Below are positions 26,461-34,729 of a stretch of 64,000 bases of DNA, one piece after another (within the stretch, counting starts at the first letter, position 1; each line of letters begins with the position of its first letter). Made by a program: the position numbers and the translations under genes. Source of the DNA: Chryseobacterium sp. Leaf404. Lineage in GTDB: Bacteria; Bacteroidota; Bacteroidia; Flavobacteriales; Weeksellaceae. The notes under the pieces were generated by a model. The model was not told the origin of the DNA. It saw only the letters and a list, made by a program, of their open reading frames with translations, and did not search any database. The stretch lies in the NCBI RefSeq assembly GCF_001424145.1, contig NZ_LMQM01000014.1, forward strand, positions 1 through 64,000. The letters run 5' to 3'.

Positions 26461-26553
26461 AACGGGTTTTTAAAATCCGTTAGGTTAGAAACGTACATTT
26501 ATAGGTGAATTTGCCGAATAAAACCTCATAGGTTTTCAAAACCTATGAGGTTT
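26461..26553. repeat. Hairpin repeats, including a compensatory variant
   Basis: At 26521-26553 AAACCTCATAGGTTT faces AAACCTATGAGGTTT. This is the same frame as the repeats at 16155 and 60414, but with the inner bases changed on both arms so pairing is kept. A more decayed relative (AACGGGTTTTTAAAATCCGTT) precedes it at 26461-26486. Confidence 0.75.
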
Positions 26554-26593
26554 AGAGAAGGTTTAAAATTGAAATAATTAACTTTACAAAATT

Positions 26594-26845
26594 ATGGAGC
26601 AACAGTCAAAAGATCCTTTACACGGAAAACGCCTCGATACCATTCTTGAAGAGCTGATAGAATATTATCAGGGCTTTGAAGAATTGGGAAAACAAATCAA
26701 CATCAAATGCTTTACAGATAACCCGAGTATCAATTCATCACTGAAGTTTTTGAGAAAAACAGACTGGGCAAGAGCGAAAGTGGAAAGTCTGTATCTGTAT
26801 GTTCTGAGGCAGAAAAAAAGAGAGGATAAAAACAGCAGAGGGTAG
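26594..26845 (+). CDS. VF530-family small protein (DUF2132)
   Basis: An 83-residue protein. The stretches [41 protein letters not shown] and [11 protein letters not shown] match the VF530 family almost end to end. The structure known for the family is a small helical fold proposed to bind DNA; its role is not established. It is probably cytoplasmic and stands alone between repeat-rich spacers. Confidence 0.85.
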   Translation: MEQQSKDPLHGKRLDTILEELIEYYQGFEELGKQINIKCFTDNPSINSSLKFLRKTDWARAKVESLYLYVLRQKKREDKNSRG

Positions 26846-26931
26846 ACTTTCGGTTGGTTTAATTTGTATTGATGACATATTAAATATAGTGCTGAAGATT
26901 ATTAAGACCGTTTGAATCATTTCAAAAACCT

Positions 26932-26939
26932 TATCTTTG
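26932..26939 (+). promoter_or_regulatory. -7 promoter element of the FKBP gene
   Basis: TATCTTTG fits TAnnTTTG and lies 41 bases before the chosen ATG. This supports the start at 26981, because the longer frame from 26912 would begin before the promoter. Confidence 0.65.
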
Positions 26940-26980
26940 TGCCGTTTAATCGTGAAAAAAAGTCACGCAAAAAAAGAAAT

Positions 26981-27481
26981 ATGACAATTGACAACAATCA
27001 TGTGGTAGCTGTAAAGTATGTTCTTCACACTATCGAAGAGGATGGGAGCAAAATCCTTGTAGAAGAAACAACTGCAGAAAATCCGCTTACATTTTTATAT
27101 GGTGTGGGAATGATGATTCCTAAATTTGAGCAAAATATCCACGGTTTGACGGCTGGTGACACTGCTGCTTTCGTGATTCAGCCTGAGGAAGCTTATGGTG
27201 AAAAACAGGAAGATGCAATCGCACAGTTGCCAATCGATATGTTTGCTGAAGCTGGAATTCCACCAGTGGGCGCTATTTTGCCTTTGTCTGATAACGAAGG
27301 AAATAATTTTCAGGCATTTGTAGTGGAAGTTACTCCGGAAGTTGTTGTAGCAGATTTAAACCACCCAATGGCTGGTAAAACTTTAGATTTCCAGGTTGAA
27401 ATCTTAAATACACGTCCTGCAACTGAAGAGGAATTATCTCACGGTCACGCTCACGGTATCGACGGGAACGAGGCTCACTAA
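26981..27481 (+). CDS. FKBP-type peptidyl-prolyl isomerase (SlyD-like)
   Basis: A 166-residue SlyD-like isomerase. The start at 26981 (MTIDNNHVVAVKYVL) is the family start and lies after the promoter. The FKBP core (ENPLTFLYGVG, IPKFEQNIHGL, GDTAAFVIQPEEAYGE) carries a SlyD-type insert-in-flap domain (about 70-130) ending NHPMAGKTLDFQVEIL. The short tail has a few His (SHGHAHG) that could bind metal ions weakly. It speeds proline isomerisation and chaperones folding in the cytoplasm. It has its own promoter and terminator. Confidence 0.93.
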   Translation: MTIDNNHVVAVKYVLHTIEEDGSKILVEETTAENPLTFLYGVGMMIPKFEQNIHGLTAGDTAAFVIQPEEAYGEKQEDAIAQLPIDMFAEAGIPPVGAILPLSDNEGNNFQAFVVEVTPEVVVADLNHPMAGKTLDFQVEILNTRPATEEELSHGHAHGIDGNEAH

Positions 27482-27500
27482 GAGTTTTCTAAATAAAATT

Positions 27501-27533
27501 AAAAAGTCCTGCAGAAATGCCGGACTTTTTTTT
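27501..27533 (+). terminator. Intrinsic terminator of the FKBP gene
   Basis: AAAAAGTCC pairs with GGACTTTTT around a GC-containing loop, followed by T residues. Confidence 0.85.
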
Positions 27534-27534
27534 G

Positions 27535-27734
27535 ACACATAAGTCACATAAGTATTAGTTTAAAACTTTGAAAATATTTTAGAACACATAAGATTTGAAA
27601 ATCAAAGATTTTCAATTGTTTGCTTATTCAAGAATGCACGATTTTGCTGTGACACATTATAAAAAACTTTGATTTTCCTCTAAAGTGGTCTGAAAATGTT
27701 TTCAAACAAATAAAAATCTCTTTGACTTATGTGT
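27535..27734. repeat. 200-bp element with 12-bp terminal inverted repeats
   Basis: ACACATAAGTCA (27535-27546) and its exact complement TGACTTATGTGT (27723-27734) bound an AT-rich segment with further internal symmetry (AACACATAAG at 27583, TTTGATTTTCC near 27668). There is no transposase or coding frame. It fits a MITE-like or large palindromic repeat filling the spacer between the FKBP and YchJ-type genes. Confidence 0.65.
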
Positions 27735-27757
27735 TAACATTTTTTGTGGTTAAATAA

Positions 27758-28135
27758 TCAGTCTAAAAATTCCCCGGAAACATAATACCAGCGGTTTTGA
27801 ATCATTTTAAATGTCGACAGTTCATGATGAATATTTTTTTCGCCGTCTTCATCAGTATAAAATGCTTTGAATTCCACCTTATTCACCGATGGTTTTCTGA
27901 CGATTTCCAGTTTTGTCCATTCGTTGATTTCTCCCCATTCCTGCAAATCTTTGGTGTTGTGGAACTGTCTTTTGCTGGGCGAGGTGGTTTCCATTAAATA
28001 TTTCCCATTTGGAATGGCAAAAGCTGAAAATCTTGAACGCATCAGAGCTTCAGAGGTCGGAGCAAATTTTTCTCCATTGTGAAAAGGTTGGCAGCATTCT
28101 TCATAGGATTTTCCGGAGCAGCAAGGGCAGTTCAT
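27758..28135 (-). CDS. YchJ-family protein with SEC-C-like zinc motif
   Basis: A 125-residue protein with an N-terminal CPCCSGKSYEECC zinc-binding knuckle of the SEC-C type (Cys3, Cys5, Cys13, Cys14) and a YchJ middle domain (LMRSRFSAFAIPNGKYLMETT) with an NTF2-like fold. SecA-type C-termini use the same knuckle, but YchJ proteins are free-standing and of unknown role. It is probably cytoplasmic and monocistronic. Confidence 0.88.
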   Translation of the reverse strand: MNCPCCSGKSYEECCQPFHNGEKFAPTSEALMRSRFSAFAIPNGKYLMETTSPSKRQFHNTKDLQEWGEINEWTKLEIVRKPSVNKVEFKAFYTDEDGEKNIHHELSTFKMIQNRWYYVSGEFLD

Positions 28136-28206
28136 TTCTTTGATTTTTTTTGAAACACAAATTTACATGATTATTTTTCACAAAAGCACAAAGCTTGTTT
28201 CAATAC

Positions 28207-28260
28207 GGACGGGCTTTAGCCCGTCCAGAATTTAAATTGATCCGATTGGCTTTAGCCAAA
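28207..28260. repeat. Paired-hairpin repeat, copy 1
   Basis: Two hairpins sit 18 bases apart: GGACGGGCTTTAGCCCGTCC (28207-28226) and TTGGCTTTAGCCAA (28246-28259). Both turn on a CTTTAG loop. A second copy with the same layout is at 52345-52397. Confidence 0.8.
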
Positions 28261-28306
28261 ACTCATCTCCTGTTACAAATTTACCCGAAGAATATTACAC
28301 TCACAT

Positions 28307-28364
28307 CTGTGTAAATCCGTGAAATCTGTGAGAAATAGCTCACAGATTTCACAGATATACACAG
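28307..28364. repeat. 58-bp near-perfect palindrome
   Basis: CTGTGTAAATCCGTGAAATC and the arm ending GATTTCACAGATATACACAG flank a central CTGTGAG / CTCACAG stem with a 6-base loop. Together with 28207-28260 it accounts for much of the 28136-28487 spacer, which has no gene. Confidence 0.8.
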
Positions 28365-28487
28365 ATTTTATGCTCAAAATCATCTCAATCAAATCTGCGT
28401 AAGTTCAATTCGAGATAATTCGCATAAAATCGTACAATCTGTATCAAAAAAAAACATCCAAAAATTGAATACTTCTTAAATTATTGA

Positions 28488-28910
28488 TTAATTTCTGTCT
28501 TCAATTTTTGTGTCAACAAAAGAATATTCATTATTCATCATCTCCATAGACATACTTTTTGATTTAAATTTTATATGTGATTTGTCCGGAATTTCATAAG
28601 TGTAAACATCGGTGTTTCCTGAGTAGAAATGTAGTTCATGGAATTCTCCGTTTTCAATCCACCATTGTCCTTTTTCAATTTGCTGATTCACTTCGCAATC
28701 CTGAACTGTAGTAAAAATAAGGGTAAAAGTTCCATCCTCTTTTCTGTCCATTACCCAAAGTTTTTCCATTCCTGCAATTTGTTGGTCTTTTTCACTGCCC
28801 TTCCATAAGCCAACTAGTTTTTTGTCGATTTTATTTGCTTGTGGTGTTGCTTTTTGTGCATACAAAGTTCCGAATCCTAAGATTAATGCGGTTAAAACTA
28901 TATTTCTCAT
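28488..28910 (-). CDS. Small exported protein, lipocalin-like fold likely
   Basis: A 140-residue protein with a signal peptide (residues 1-18, ending LYA). The mature part has a Gly-Leu-Trp-Lys-Gly opening (VGLWKGSEKD) followed by alternating beta strands, a pattern shared with small lipocalin-like or DUF4488-type extracytoplasmic proteins. I cannot assign a function. It is the last gene of a three-gene run on the minus strand, two bases after the 276-aa gene. Confidence 0.65.
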   Translation of the reverse strand: MRNIVLTALILGFGTLYAQKATPQANKIDKKLVGLWKGSEKDQQIAGMEKLWVMDRKEDGTFTLIFTTVQDCEVNQQIEKGQWWIENGEFHELHFYSGNTDVYTYEIPDKSHIKFKSKSMSMEMMNNEYSFVDTKIEDRN

Positions 28911-28912
28911 AG

Positions 28913-29743
28913 TTATTTAAAGTGTATTGTTAAGTTCATTTCACTATTTACTTTTGTTCCTAAGCTGGTCGCTGGAACCCATTTAGTATTTTGTACAAAT
29001 TGTTTTAGATGATTAATGAAATATGAAGAATATTTATAATTTTTTTTATTCTGGAAGTGGAGATCAATTCTTACATCTGATATTTCTCCGGTTTTGTAGA
29101 TGACAAAAGCTGCACTCATATAAGAATATGGCACTTCTTTTTTGAATTCAAAATCTTCTGGGTAGCTCACATTGCTCCAAAAATCTTTAATACTTTTTTT
29201 TGAAAGCTCTTTTTTATTATTATCATTTGGATATCTTGAGATATAATCACATTCCATAAATGTGAAAATTCTATTCGGGTTATTTTTTACATACTGTTTC
29301 TGTGCAAGTAATCTTAAAGAATCGATGAATTTATGACCAAATCTTTTGCTAATTTCATTTTCCATCAAAGTAGCATAGCAATGTTGTAATTCACTAGGCG
29401 CCATACAATAATGTAATGCAGAATCTACTTTAATATTATTTTCTTTTAATAAATTATAAAACTCTTTATTATTTCGATTCCATGAAATGTTGACATACGT
29501 TAATTCATTATTTTGAATATCGTTTTGTGCTTTCTTAGTTTCTTTTTCGCAAAGTGATGTCCAATATTTATTTTCCTCTTCCCAATATTTTGCTATTTCA
29601 GTCCGTAATGAATCCGAAATTGTGTCACGCTTCGATTGATAGTAAGTTTTTCCTAACTCTTCAACTTTTTTATTTGTCACAGTAAAAAAAGCAAAAGTGA
29701 GAGTTGATGTGAAAAATAATAGTTTTAATCCGCTATTTATCAT
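28913..29743 (-). CDS. Anchored protein with TonB-C-like domain
   Basis: A 276-residue protein with an uncleaved or cleavable N-terminal hydrophobic segment (residues 4-22), a charged helical middle and a C-terminal domain with a pattern like TonB C-terminal domains: YKTGEISDVRI, then WVPATSLGTKVNSEMNLTIHF. Such domains in Bacteroidota are often called energy-transducer-like even without ExbBD nearby. The call is by pattern only. It lies between the M3 peptidase gene (9 bases upstream) and a small exported protein (2 bases downstream), likely one transcript. Confidence 0.55.
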   Translation of the reverse strand: MINSGLKLLFFTSTLTFAFFTVTNKKVEELGKTYYQSKRDTISDSLRTEIAKYWEEENKYWTSLCEKETKKAQNDIQNNELTYVNISWNRNNKEFYNLLKENNIKVDSALHYCMAPSELQHCYATLMENEISKRFGHKFIDSLRLLAQKQYVKNNPNRIFTFMECDYISRYPNDNNKKELSKKSIKDFWSNVSYPEDFEFKKEVPYSYMSAAFVIYKTGEISDVRIDLHFQNKKNYKYSSYFINHLKQFVQNTKWVPATSLGTKVNSEMNLTIHFK

Positions 29744-29752
29744 GATAAGATA

Positions 29753-31897
29753 TTACTTAATAAAACCTCTGTTTCTCAGCAACGGTTTAATATCCGGATC
29801 GTGTCCTGTGAAATCTCTGAATGCCTGATTCAAATCAACAGAATTTCCCACAGATAAAATGTATTTTCTGAAACGGTCGCCGTTTTCTCTGGTCAGTCCA
29901 CCGTTTTTTTCAATCCATTCCCATGCGTCACTGTCTAAAGTTTCAGACCATAAATATGCGTAATATCCTGCCGAATATCCACCGCCCCAAATGTGCGCAA
30001 AATAAGGAGTGTGATACCTTGGAGGAACGGTTGCTAAAGTAAATCCGTGATTTTTAAGAGAGTTTTTTTCAAACTCTAGAACCGGAAGCAACTGATTTTC
30101 ATTTGTCACAGAATGCCAATCCATATCCAGAGATGCGGCAGAAACCAGTTCGGTGGTCATATAACCTTGGTTGAAAGTCGCTGCTTTTTTAATTTTATCA
30201 ACCAAAGCCTGCAGAATCGGCTGTTTTGTTTCATAATGAAGAGCGTAATTCTTCAAAACGACAGGATCTAATGCCCAATGTTCATTGATCTGCGAAGGAA
30301 ATTCCACAAAATCTCTCGGTACGCTGGTTCCTGAAAGTGACGGATATTTCTGGCTCGCAAACATTCCGTGAATAGAGTGGCCGAACTCGTGGAAGATGGT
30401 GGAAACATCATCAAAACTGATTAATGATGGCTTGCCCGGTGCCGGTTTCTGGTAATTGTAGCAATTGACAATCACAGGTTTTGTTCCCAACAGATAAGAC
30501 TGCTCTACATAATTGCTCATCCACGCTCCGCCGCTTTTAGAATCTCTAGTGTAAAAATCTAAATAATAAATGGCCAGAGATTTTCCGTCATGGTCAAAAA
30601 CTTCGTAGGTCACAACATCAGGATGATACACAGGCAGGTCAGTTCTCTTTTTAAACGTCAGTCCGTAGAATTTTTCAGCGGCAAAGAAAACTCCTTTCTC
30701 CAAAACAGTTGTAATTTCAAAATAAGGCTTGATTTGGTTTTCATCTAAATCAAACTTCGCTTTTCTTACCTGTTCAGCGTAGAAATTCCAGTCCCAGGGT
30801 TCTACTTTAAAACCACCTTTCTGCTGATCAATCAAATCCTGAATATCTTTTGCTTCCCTTTTTGCCGTTTCCACAGCGGGTGTAGCGAGCTGATTCATCA
30901 ATTTCACTGCTGCATCAGGTGTTTTTGCCATTTGATCCTGTAATTTCCACTCTGCGAAGCTTTTTTTACCTAAAATCAGAGCTTTTTTAAGTCTGAGTTT
31001 TGCCAGTTTTTCAATGGTTTCTCTGGTATCGTTGGCATCGCTTTTTTCGGCTCTCGTCCACGATGCTTTGAATAATTTTTCTCTTGATGCTCTGTTTTTT
31101 AGGTTTTGCAAAAGAGGTTGTTGCGTAGTATTTTGTAAAGCTAAAAGGTATTTTCCGGGTTGTCCTGCATTTTTAGCATCACTTGCCGCTGCCGCAATTT
31201 CATCGGTTGTAATTCCGTCAAGTTCTTTCGCATCAGAAAAATAAACGCCACCTTGTTTTCTCGCTTCCAGTAATTTATTGGAATACTGGGTGGAAAGTGA
31301 AGCGAGTTCCTGATTCACCTGCTTCAGTTTTTCTTTGTCAGCTGCAGAAAGGTTGGCTCCTGCAATTTCAAAATTTTGCTTGTAAAACTGCACGAGTCTT
31401 TTGCTTTCAGCATCCAAACCGTTTTCGGAAATAGATTTAATTCTTTTATAAAGATTTTCATTTAGATACATTTTATCGGAATGAGCTGCAAAAACCGGGG
31501 CGTATTCTTCGTCTAAAGCCTGCAAAGTTGGGTTGGTATTTGCGCTTGTGAGATTTGAGAATGTAATTGATGCTCTTTTTAAAACTTCACCACTTTTTTC
31601 CAGTGCTACGATTGTGTTTTCAAAAGTTGCGGCTTCAGAATTGTTGGCGATTTTTAAAATTTCGGCATCGTGTTGTTTTAAACCAAAATCAAATGCGGGT
31701 TTAAAATGTTCATCTTTAATCTTATTAAACTCCGGAGCTTCGTACTGAAGTTTGCTTTTCTTTATAAAAGGATTTGAAGAAAGAGATGCGTCTGGAACAG
31801 GAATTTCCTGTTTTTGGTCGTTTGTTTTCATTGTCGTTGTACAGGAATAATTGAATGCCAGGGCAGAAATTAATAATACTGATGAAATATTTTTCAT
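29753..31897 (-). CDS. M3-family zinc metallopeptidase (Dcp-like lipoprotein)
   Basis: A 714-residue oligopeptidase. The zinc site is HEFGH at 503-507 in FHEFGHSIHG, with the downstream Glu region as expected for M3 (thimet oligopeptidase/Dcp). A signal peptide ends near FNYSC, so Cys19 may be lipid-modified, which would place it at a membrane facing the periplasm. Dcp-type enzymes remove C-terminal dipeptides from peptides. It is the first gene of a likely three-gene transcript; upstream is a 143-base spacer to the divergent GIN gene. Confidence 0.93.
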   Translation of the reverse strand: MKNISSVLLISALAFNYSCTTTMKTNDQKQEIPVPDASLSSNPFIKKSKLQYEAPEFNKIKDEHFKPAFDFGLKQHDAEILKIANNSEAATFENTIVALEKSGEVLKRASITFSNLTSANTNPTLQALDEEYAPVFAAHSDKMYLNENLYKRIKSISENGLDAESKRLVQFYKQNFEIAGANLSAADKEKLKQVNQELASLSTQYSNKLLEARKQGGVYFSDAKELDGITTDEIAAAASDAKNAGQPGKYLLALQNTTQQPLLQNLKNRASREKLFKASWTRAEKSDANDTRETIEKLAKLRLKKALILGKKSFAEWKLQDQMAKTPDAAVKLMNQLATPAVETAKREAKDIQDLIDQQKGGFKVEPWDWNFYAEQVRKAKFDLDENQIKPYFEITTVLEKGVFFAAEKFYGLTFKKRTDLPVYHPDVVTYEVFDHDGKSLAIYYLDFYTRDSKSGGAWMSNYVEQSYLLGTKPVIVNCYNYQKPAPGKPSLISFDDVSTIFHEFGHSIHGMFASQKYPSLSGTSVPRDFVEFPSQINEHWALDPVVLKNYALHYETKQPILQALVDKIKKAATFNQGYMTTELVSAASLDMDWHSVTNENQLLPVLEFEKNSLKNHGFTLATVPPRYHTPYFAHIWGGGYSAGYYAYLWSETLDSDAWEWIEKNGGLTRENGDRFRKYILSVGNSVDLNQAFRDFTGHDPDIKPLLRNRGFIK

Positions 31898-32040
31898 AGG
31901 TATAACTTATTTAAAGATAGGGTTGGAGCTCTTTTCTGATTTAAAAAATACAGATTTTGTTGTCAGTTGTAAGAGATTCCTTAATTTAGTTGTTATTAAA
32001 ATATAAAGATATTAAAAACTAAACTTTTAAGCATCAAAAC

Positions 32041-32850
32041 ATGAAATCTACAACTATTTTACTTTTGACAACGCTAATTGCTCTTTCTTCCTGTAAAGAA
32101 AATGACAGAAAAGACGGAAACTCAACCTGGCTTCCGGACGTAACCAACAAAGATCACGGACCTTTAAAACAGAAGGAAGTGAAGGGAGATTTTGACGAAA
32201 TTGAAGTTTCGCAAGCCATCGAAGCCGAAATTATTAAATCTGATGTTGAAAGAGTGGTAATCTCTGCTCCTGCCAATATTATTGATGAAGTCTTGGTAGA
32301 CAATAACGGAGGTGATCTGCATATTCATTATAAAAGTGGTTTCCGGGTGATGAATACCAATAATGTAAAAGCTAAAATTTATGCAAAAGATTTTAAAAAA
32401 CTGGAAGCCAATTCTGCGGCAGTTATCGTGGTAAGAGATCAGTTTACACAGGATAAAACTGATGTGGAAGTCTCAAGTTCAGGGCATATTTCCGGGAAGC
32501 TTGAGGCGAACGAAATGAATATCGATGCGGGAAGCAGCGGAACTTTTAAAGGAAATATCTGGGCGGTCAACCTCACAGTAGAATCCTCCTCGTCTGCTGA
32601 AGTAATTCTTTCCGGCAAGTCTAAGAATGCCGATGTTAGCGCTTCATCTTCAGGTACAGTTTCGGCAAAAGAATTAGTGGCAGAAAAGGTGAAAGCAGAA
32701 TCTTCCAGCAGTGCAGATATCGAAATTGGTGTCTCTTCTTCTTTTGAAGGCAGTGCATCATCAAGCGGTTCAGTAAAAGGAATCAAAAAAGGTAATGTGA
32801 CGACGGTTTCTAAGGAAGAAAACAGCAGCGGAAGCGTAAGTTTACAGTAG
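32041..32850 (+). CDS. Lipoprotein with head GIN domain (DUF2807)
   Basis: A 269-residue lipoprotein: the signal peptide ends in a good lipobox (IALSSC, Cys18). The mature part is a GIN/DUF2807 beta-solenoid. Ser-rich turns recur about every 20 residues (SSSGHISG, GSSGTFKG, ESSSSAEV, ASSSGTVS, ESSSSADI, ASSSGSVK), forming what should be a serine ladder. The family is common on the Bacteroidota surface, and its role is unproven. Its stop codon directly abuts the stop of the convergent kefC-like gene, with no terminator between. Confidence 0.88.
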   Translation: MKSTTILLLTTLIALSSCKENDRKDGNSTWLPDVTNKDHGPLKQKEVKGDFDEIEVSQAIEAEIIKSDVERVVISAPANIIDEVLVDNNGGDLHIHYKSGFRVMNTNNVKAKIYAKDFKKLEANSAAVIVVRDQFTQDKTDVEVSSSGHISGKLEANEMNIDAGSSGTFKGNIWAVNLTVESSSSAEVILSGKSKNADVSASSSGTVSAKELVAEKVKAESSSSADIEIGVSSSFEGSASSSGSVKGIKKGNVTTVSKEENSSGSVSLQ

Positions 32851-34728
32851 CTATTTATCGCCTTCCTCTTCACCTTCAGTGGATGAGGTTTCCCAGTCTT
32901 TATTTTCAAAATTCAAATTATCATAAGCCAGTAAATCCTCCTCCCGTTGGAGGATTTCTCTTGTAGTGAACAGCCGGATGTCTTCATCGTCTTTTGATTT
33001 TGCCAGTTTCCGGATCGAAGCTTTATCGATGGCCATAAACCTCTGTCCCAAACGCCTTGCCGCATATTTTCTCATGCCGGTTTCGTGAAGAACATCCACT
33101 GCCATATCCACAGCCGTTCCCAGAGTTTCGCGGTAAATATTGTCAATTCCGTTGTCTAAATAAGTGTATGCATCAATTCTGTTTTTGGCACGTACAAATA
33201 TTTTCACATCTGGATATTGCTCACGTACGACCTCTGCCACAAATTTATTGTCATCAGGATCGTCCAGACATAAAACCAAAATTTCAGCGTCTTCAATTCC
33301 CGCAGCTCTCAAAACGGGAATTCTGGTCGCATCGCCGTAATATACTTTAAAACCGTAGCTCCTCAGGAGTTTTACACGTTCAGAATCTCTGTCTAAAACC
33401 GTGGCTGTAATTTTATTGGCTTTCAAAAGCCTTCCGACTGTGCTTCCAAAATGACCAAAACCAACAATGATGATCTTTTTCTGAGAAATACTGCTGTCTA
33501 AAATGTTAAACGGAGAATCTTTATCCGGAACTTCTTTAATGAATTTTGGAGTGATTATTTTTTCATTGATAATTAAAAGAATCGGTGTGATACACATCGT
33601 GATCGCAGTTACGGCCATCATCTGAGCGTTAATTTCTGAATTGAAAAGTGAAAGATCTGATGCATAATTGATCAGAACGAAAGCAAATTCTCCCACCTGA
33701 GACAAGGCAAATGCATAAAACAGACTTTGCACCGTTTCTATTTTAAAGAATTTACCGATAGCATACAGTACAAAAAATTTCACTGCTAAAACCACAAAAA
33801 CAGTACTGAAAATAAAAACAGGATCTGCAGCAATCACATTAAAATTCATTGTAGAGCCCACGCTGACGAAGAAAACGGCGAGAAGCAATCCTTTAAATGG
33901 GTCAATATGAGCTTCCAGTTCATGACGGAATTCACTGTTGGCAAGCATTACACCTGCTAAAAACGCTCCCAAAGCCGGAGATAAACCAATGGCAACCATT
34001 AGTTCTGAAACCCCAATCACCAAAAACAGGGAAGTAGCCGTCAGTAATTCAGTCATTCCGGCTTTTGAAACATATCTTAAAAAAGGTACAAAAACATACC
34101 TTCCCAGTAAAATCAACGCAACTACTCCGAAAATTACCGTTGCAGCCTGAAGCCAGTCGGGAAGTTGCTGGATGAGCATGTGAACTTCATTGTCATCCTT
34201 TTTTGCTTTAGAATGTGCCAAAACAGGCAGCAGTGCCAAAATAGGAATCACCGCAATATCCTGGAACAAAAGAGTAGTGAAAGAAGCTTCACCCGCGGAT
34301 GTTTTTAAATTATTTTTTTCCTGTAAAGTCTGAAGTACGATTGCCGTGGAAGACAGAGCAAAACACATAGCAATAGCAATTGCTTTATCGGTTTTCCAGC
34401 CTGCCCATACAAAAATCACGAAGAGAATTGAAATGGTGGCCACCATCTGGGTTAACCCGAGTCCTACAATTTTTTTCCGCATTTCCCAGAATTTCCTGGG
34501 TTCCAGCTCCAGTCCAACCAAAAACAGAAGCATGATGACGCCAAATTCGCTGGCGTGCATAATGTCGTTAACATCGTTTCCGGTAAATTTTAAAACGTAA
34601 GGGCCGATGATAATCCCGCCTAAAATGTAGCCAATTACCGAGCTTAAACCAAATTTTCTTGCCAGCGGGACCATGATAATGGCAACGCCCAAAAAAATCA
34701 GGGTATTCATTGCTATTGTTGATTCCAT
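32851..34728 (-). CDS. kefC: Monovalent cation:proton antiporter with RCK domain (KefC-like)
   Basis: A 625-residue CPA2 antiporter. About twelve membrane segments fill residues 6-390, with VGLELEP and the FQDIAVIP helix typical of the family. A TrkA-N (RCK) Rossmann domain follows at about 418-535 with the NAD-binding GFGHFG at 423-428. In E. coli KefC exports potassium to acidify the cell when glutathione adducts bind this domain. The KefF-like oxidoreductase gene ends one base before its ATG, which supports a KefFC-type complex. Confidence 0.88.
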   Translation of the reverse strand: MESTIAMNTLIFLGVAIIMVPLARKFGLSSVIGYILGGIIIGPYVLKFTGNDVNDIMHASEFGVIMLLFLVGLELEPRKFWEMRKKIVGLGLTQMVATISILFVIFVWAGWKTDKAIAIAMCFALSSTAIVLQTLQEKNNLKTSAGEASFTTLLFQDIAVIPILALLPVLAHSKAKKDDNEVHMLIQQLPDWLQAATVIFGVVALILLGRYVFVPFLRYVSKAGMTELLTATSLFLVIGVSELMVAIGLSPALGAFLAGVMLANSEFRHELEAHIDPFKGLLLAVFFVSVGSTMNFNVIAADPVFIFSTVFVVLAVKFFVLYAIGKFFKIETVQSLFYAFALSQVGEFAFVLINYASDLSLFNSEINAQMMAVTAITMCITPILLIINEKIITPKFIKEVPDKDSPFNILDSSISQKKIIIVGFGHFGSTVGRLLKANKITATVLDRDSERVKLLRSYGFKVYYGDATRIPVLRAAGIEDAEILVLCLDDPDDNKFVAEVVREQYPDVKIFVRAKNRIDAYTYLDNGIDNIYRETLGTAVDMAVDVLHETGMRKYAARRLGQRFMAIDKASIRKLAKSKDDEDIRLFTTREILQREEDLLAYDNLNFENKDWETSSTEGEEEGDK

Positions 34729-34729
34729 A

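Noticed and set aside
32439..32909. Long antisense frame over the GIN lipoprotein gene
   Set aside because: Ser/Leu/Glu-rich shadow of the Ser-rich repeats; no signal, no ribosome site, and it would overlap kefC.
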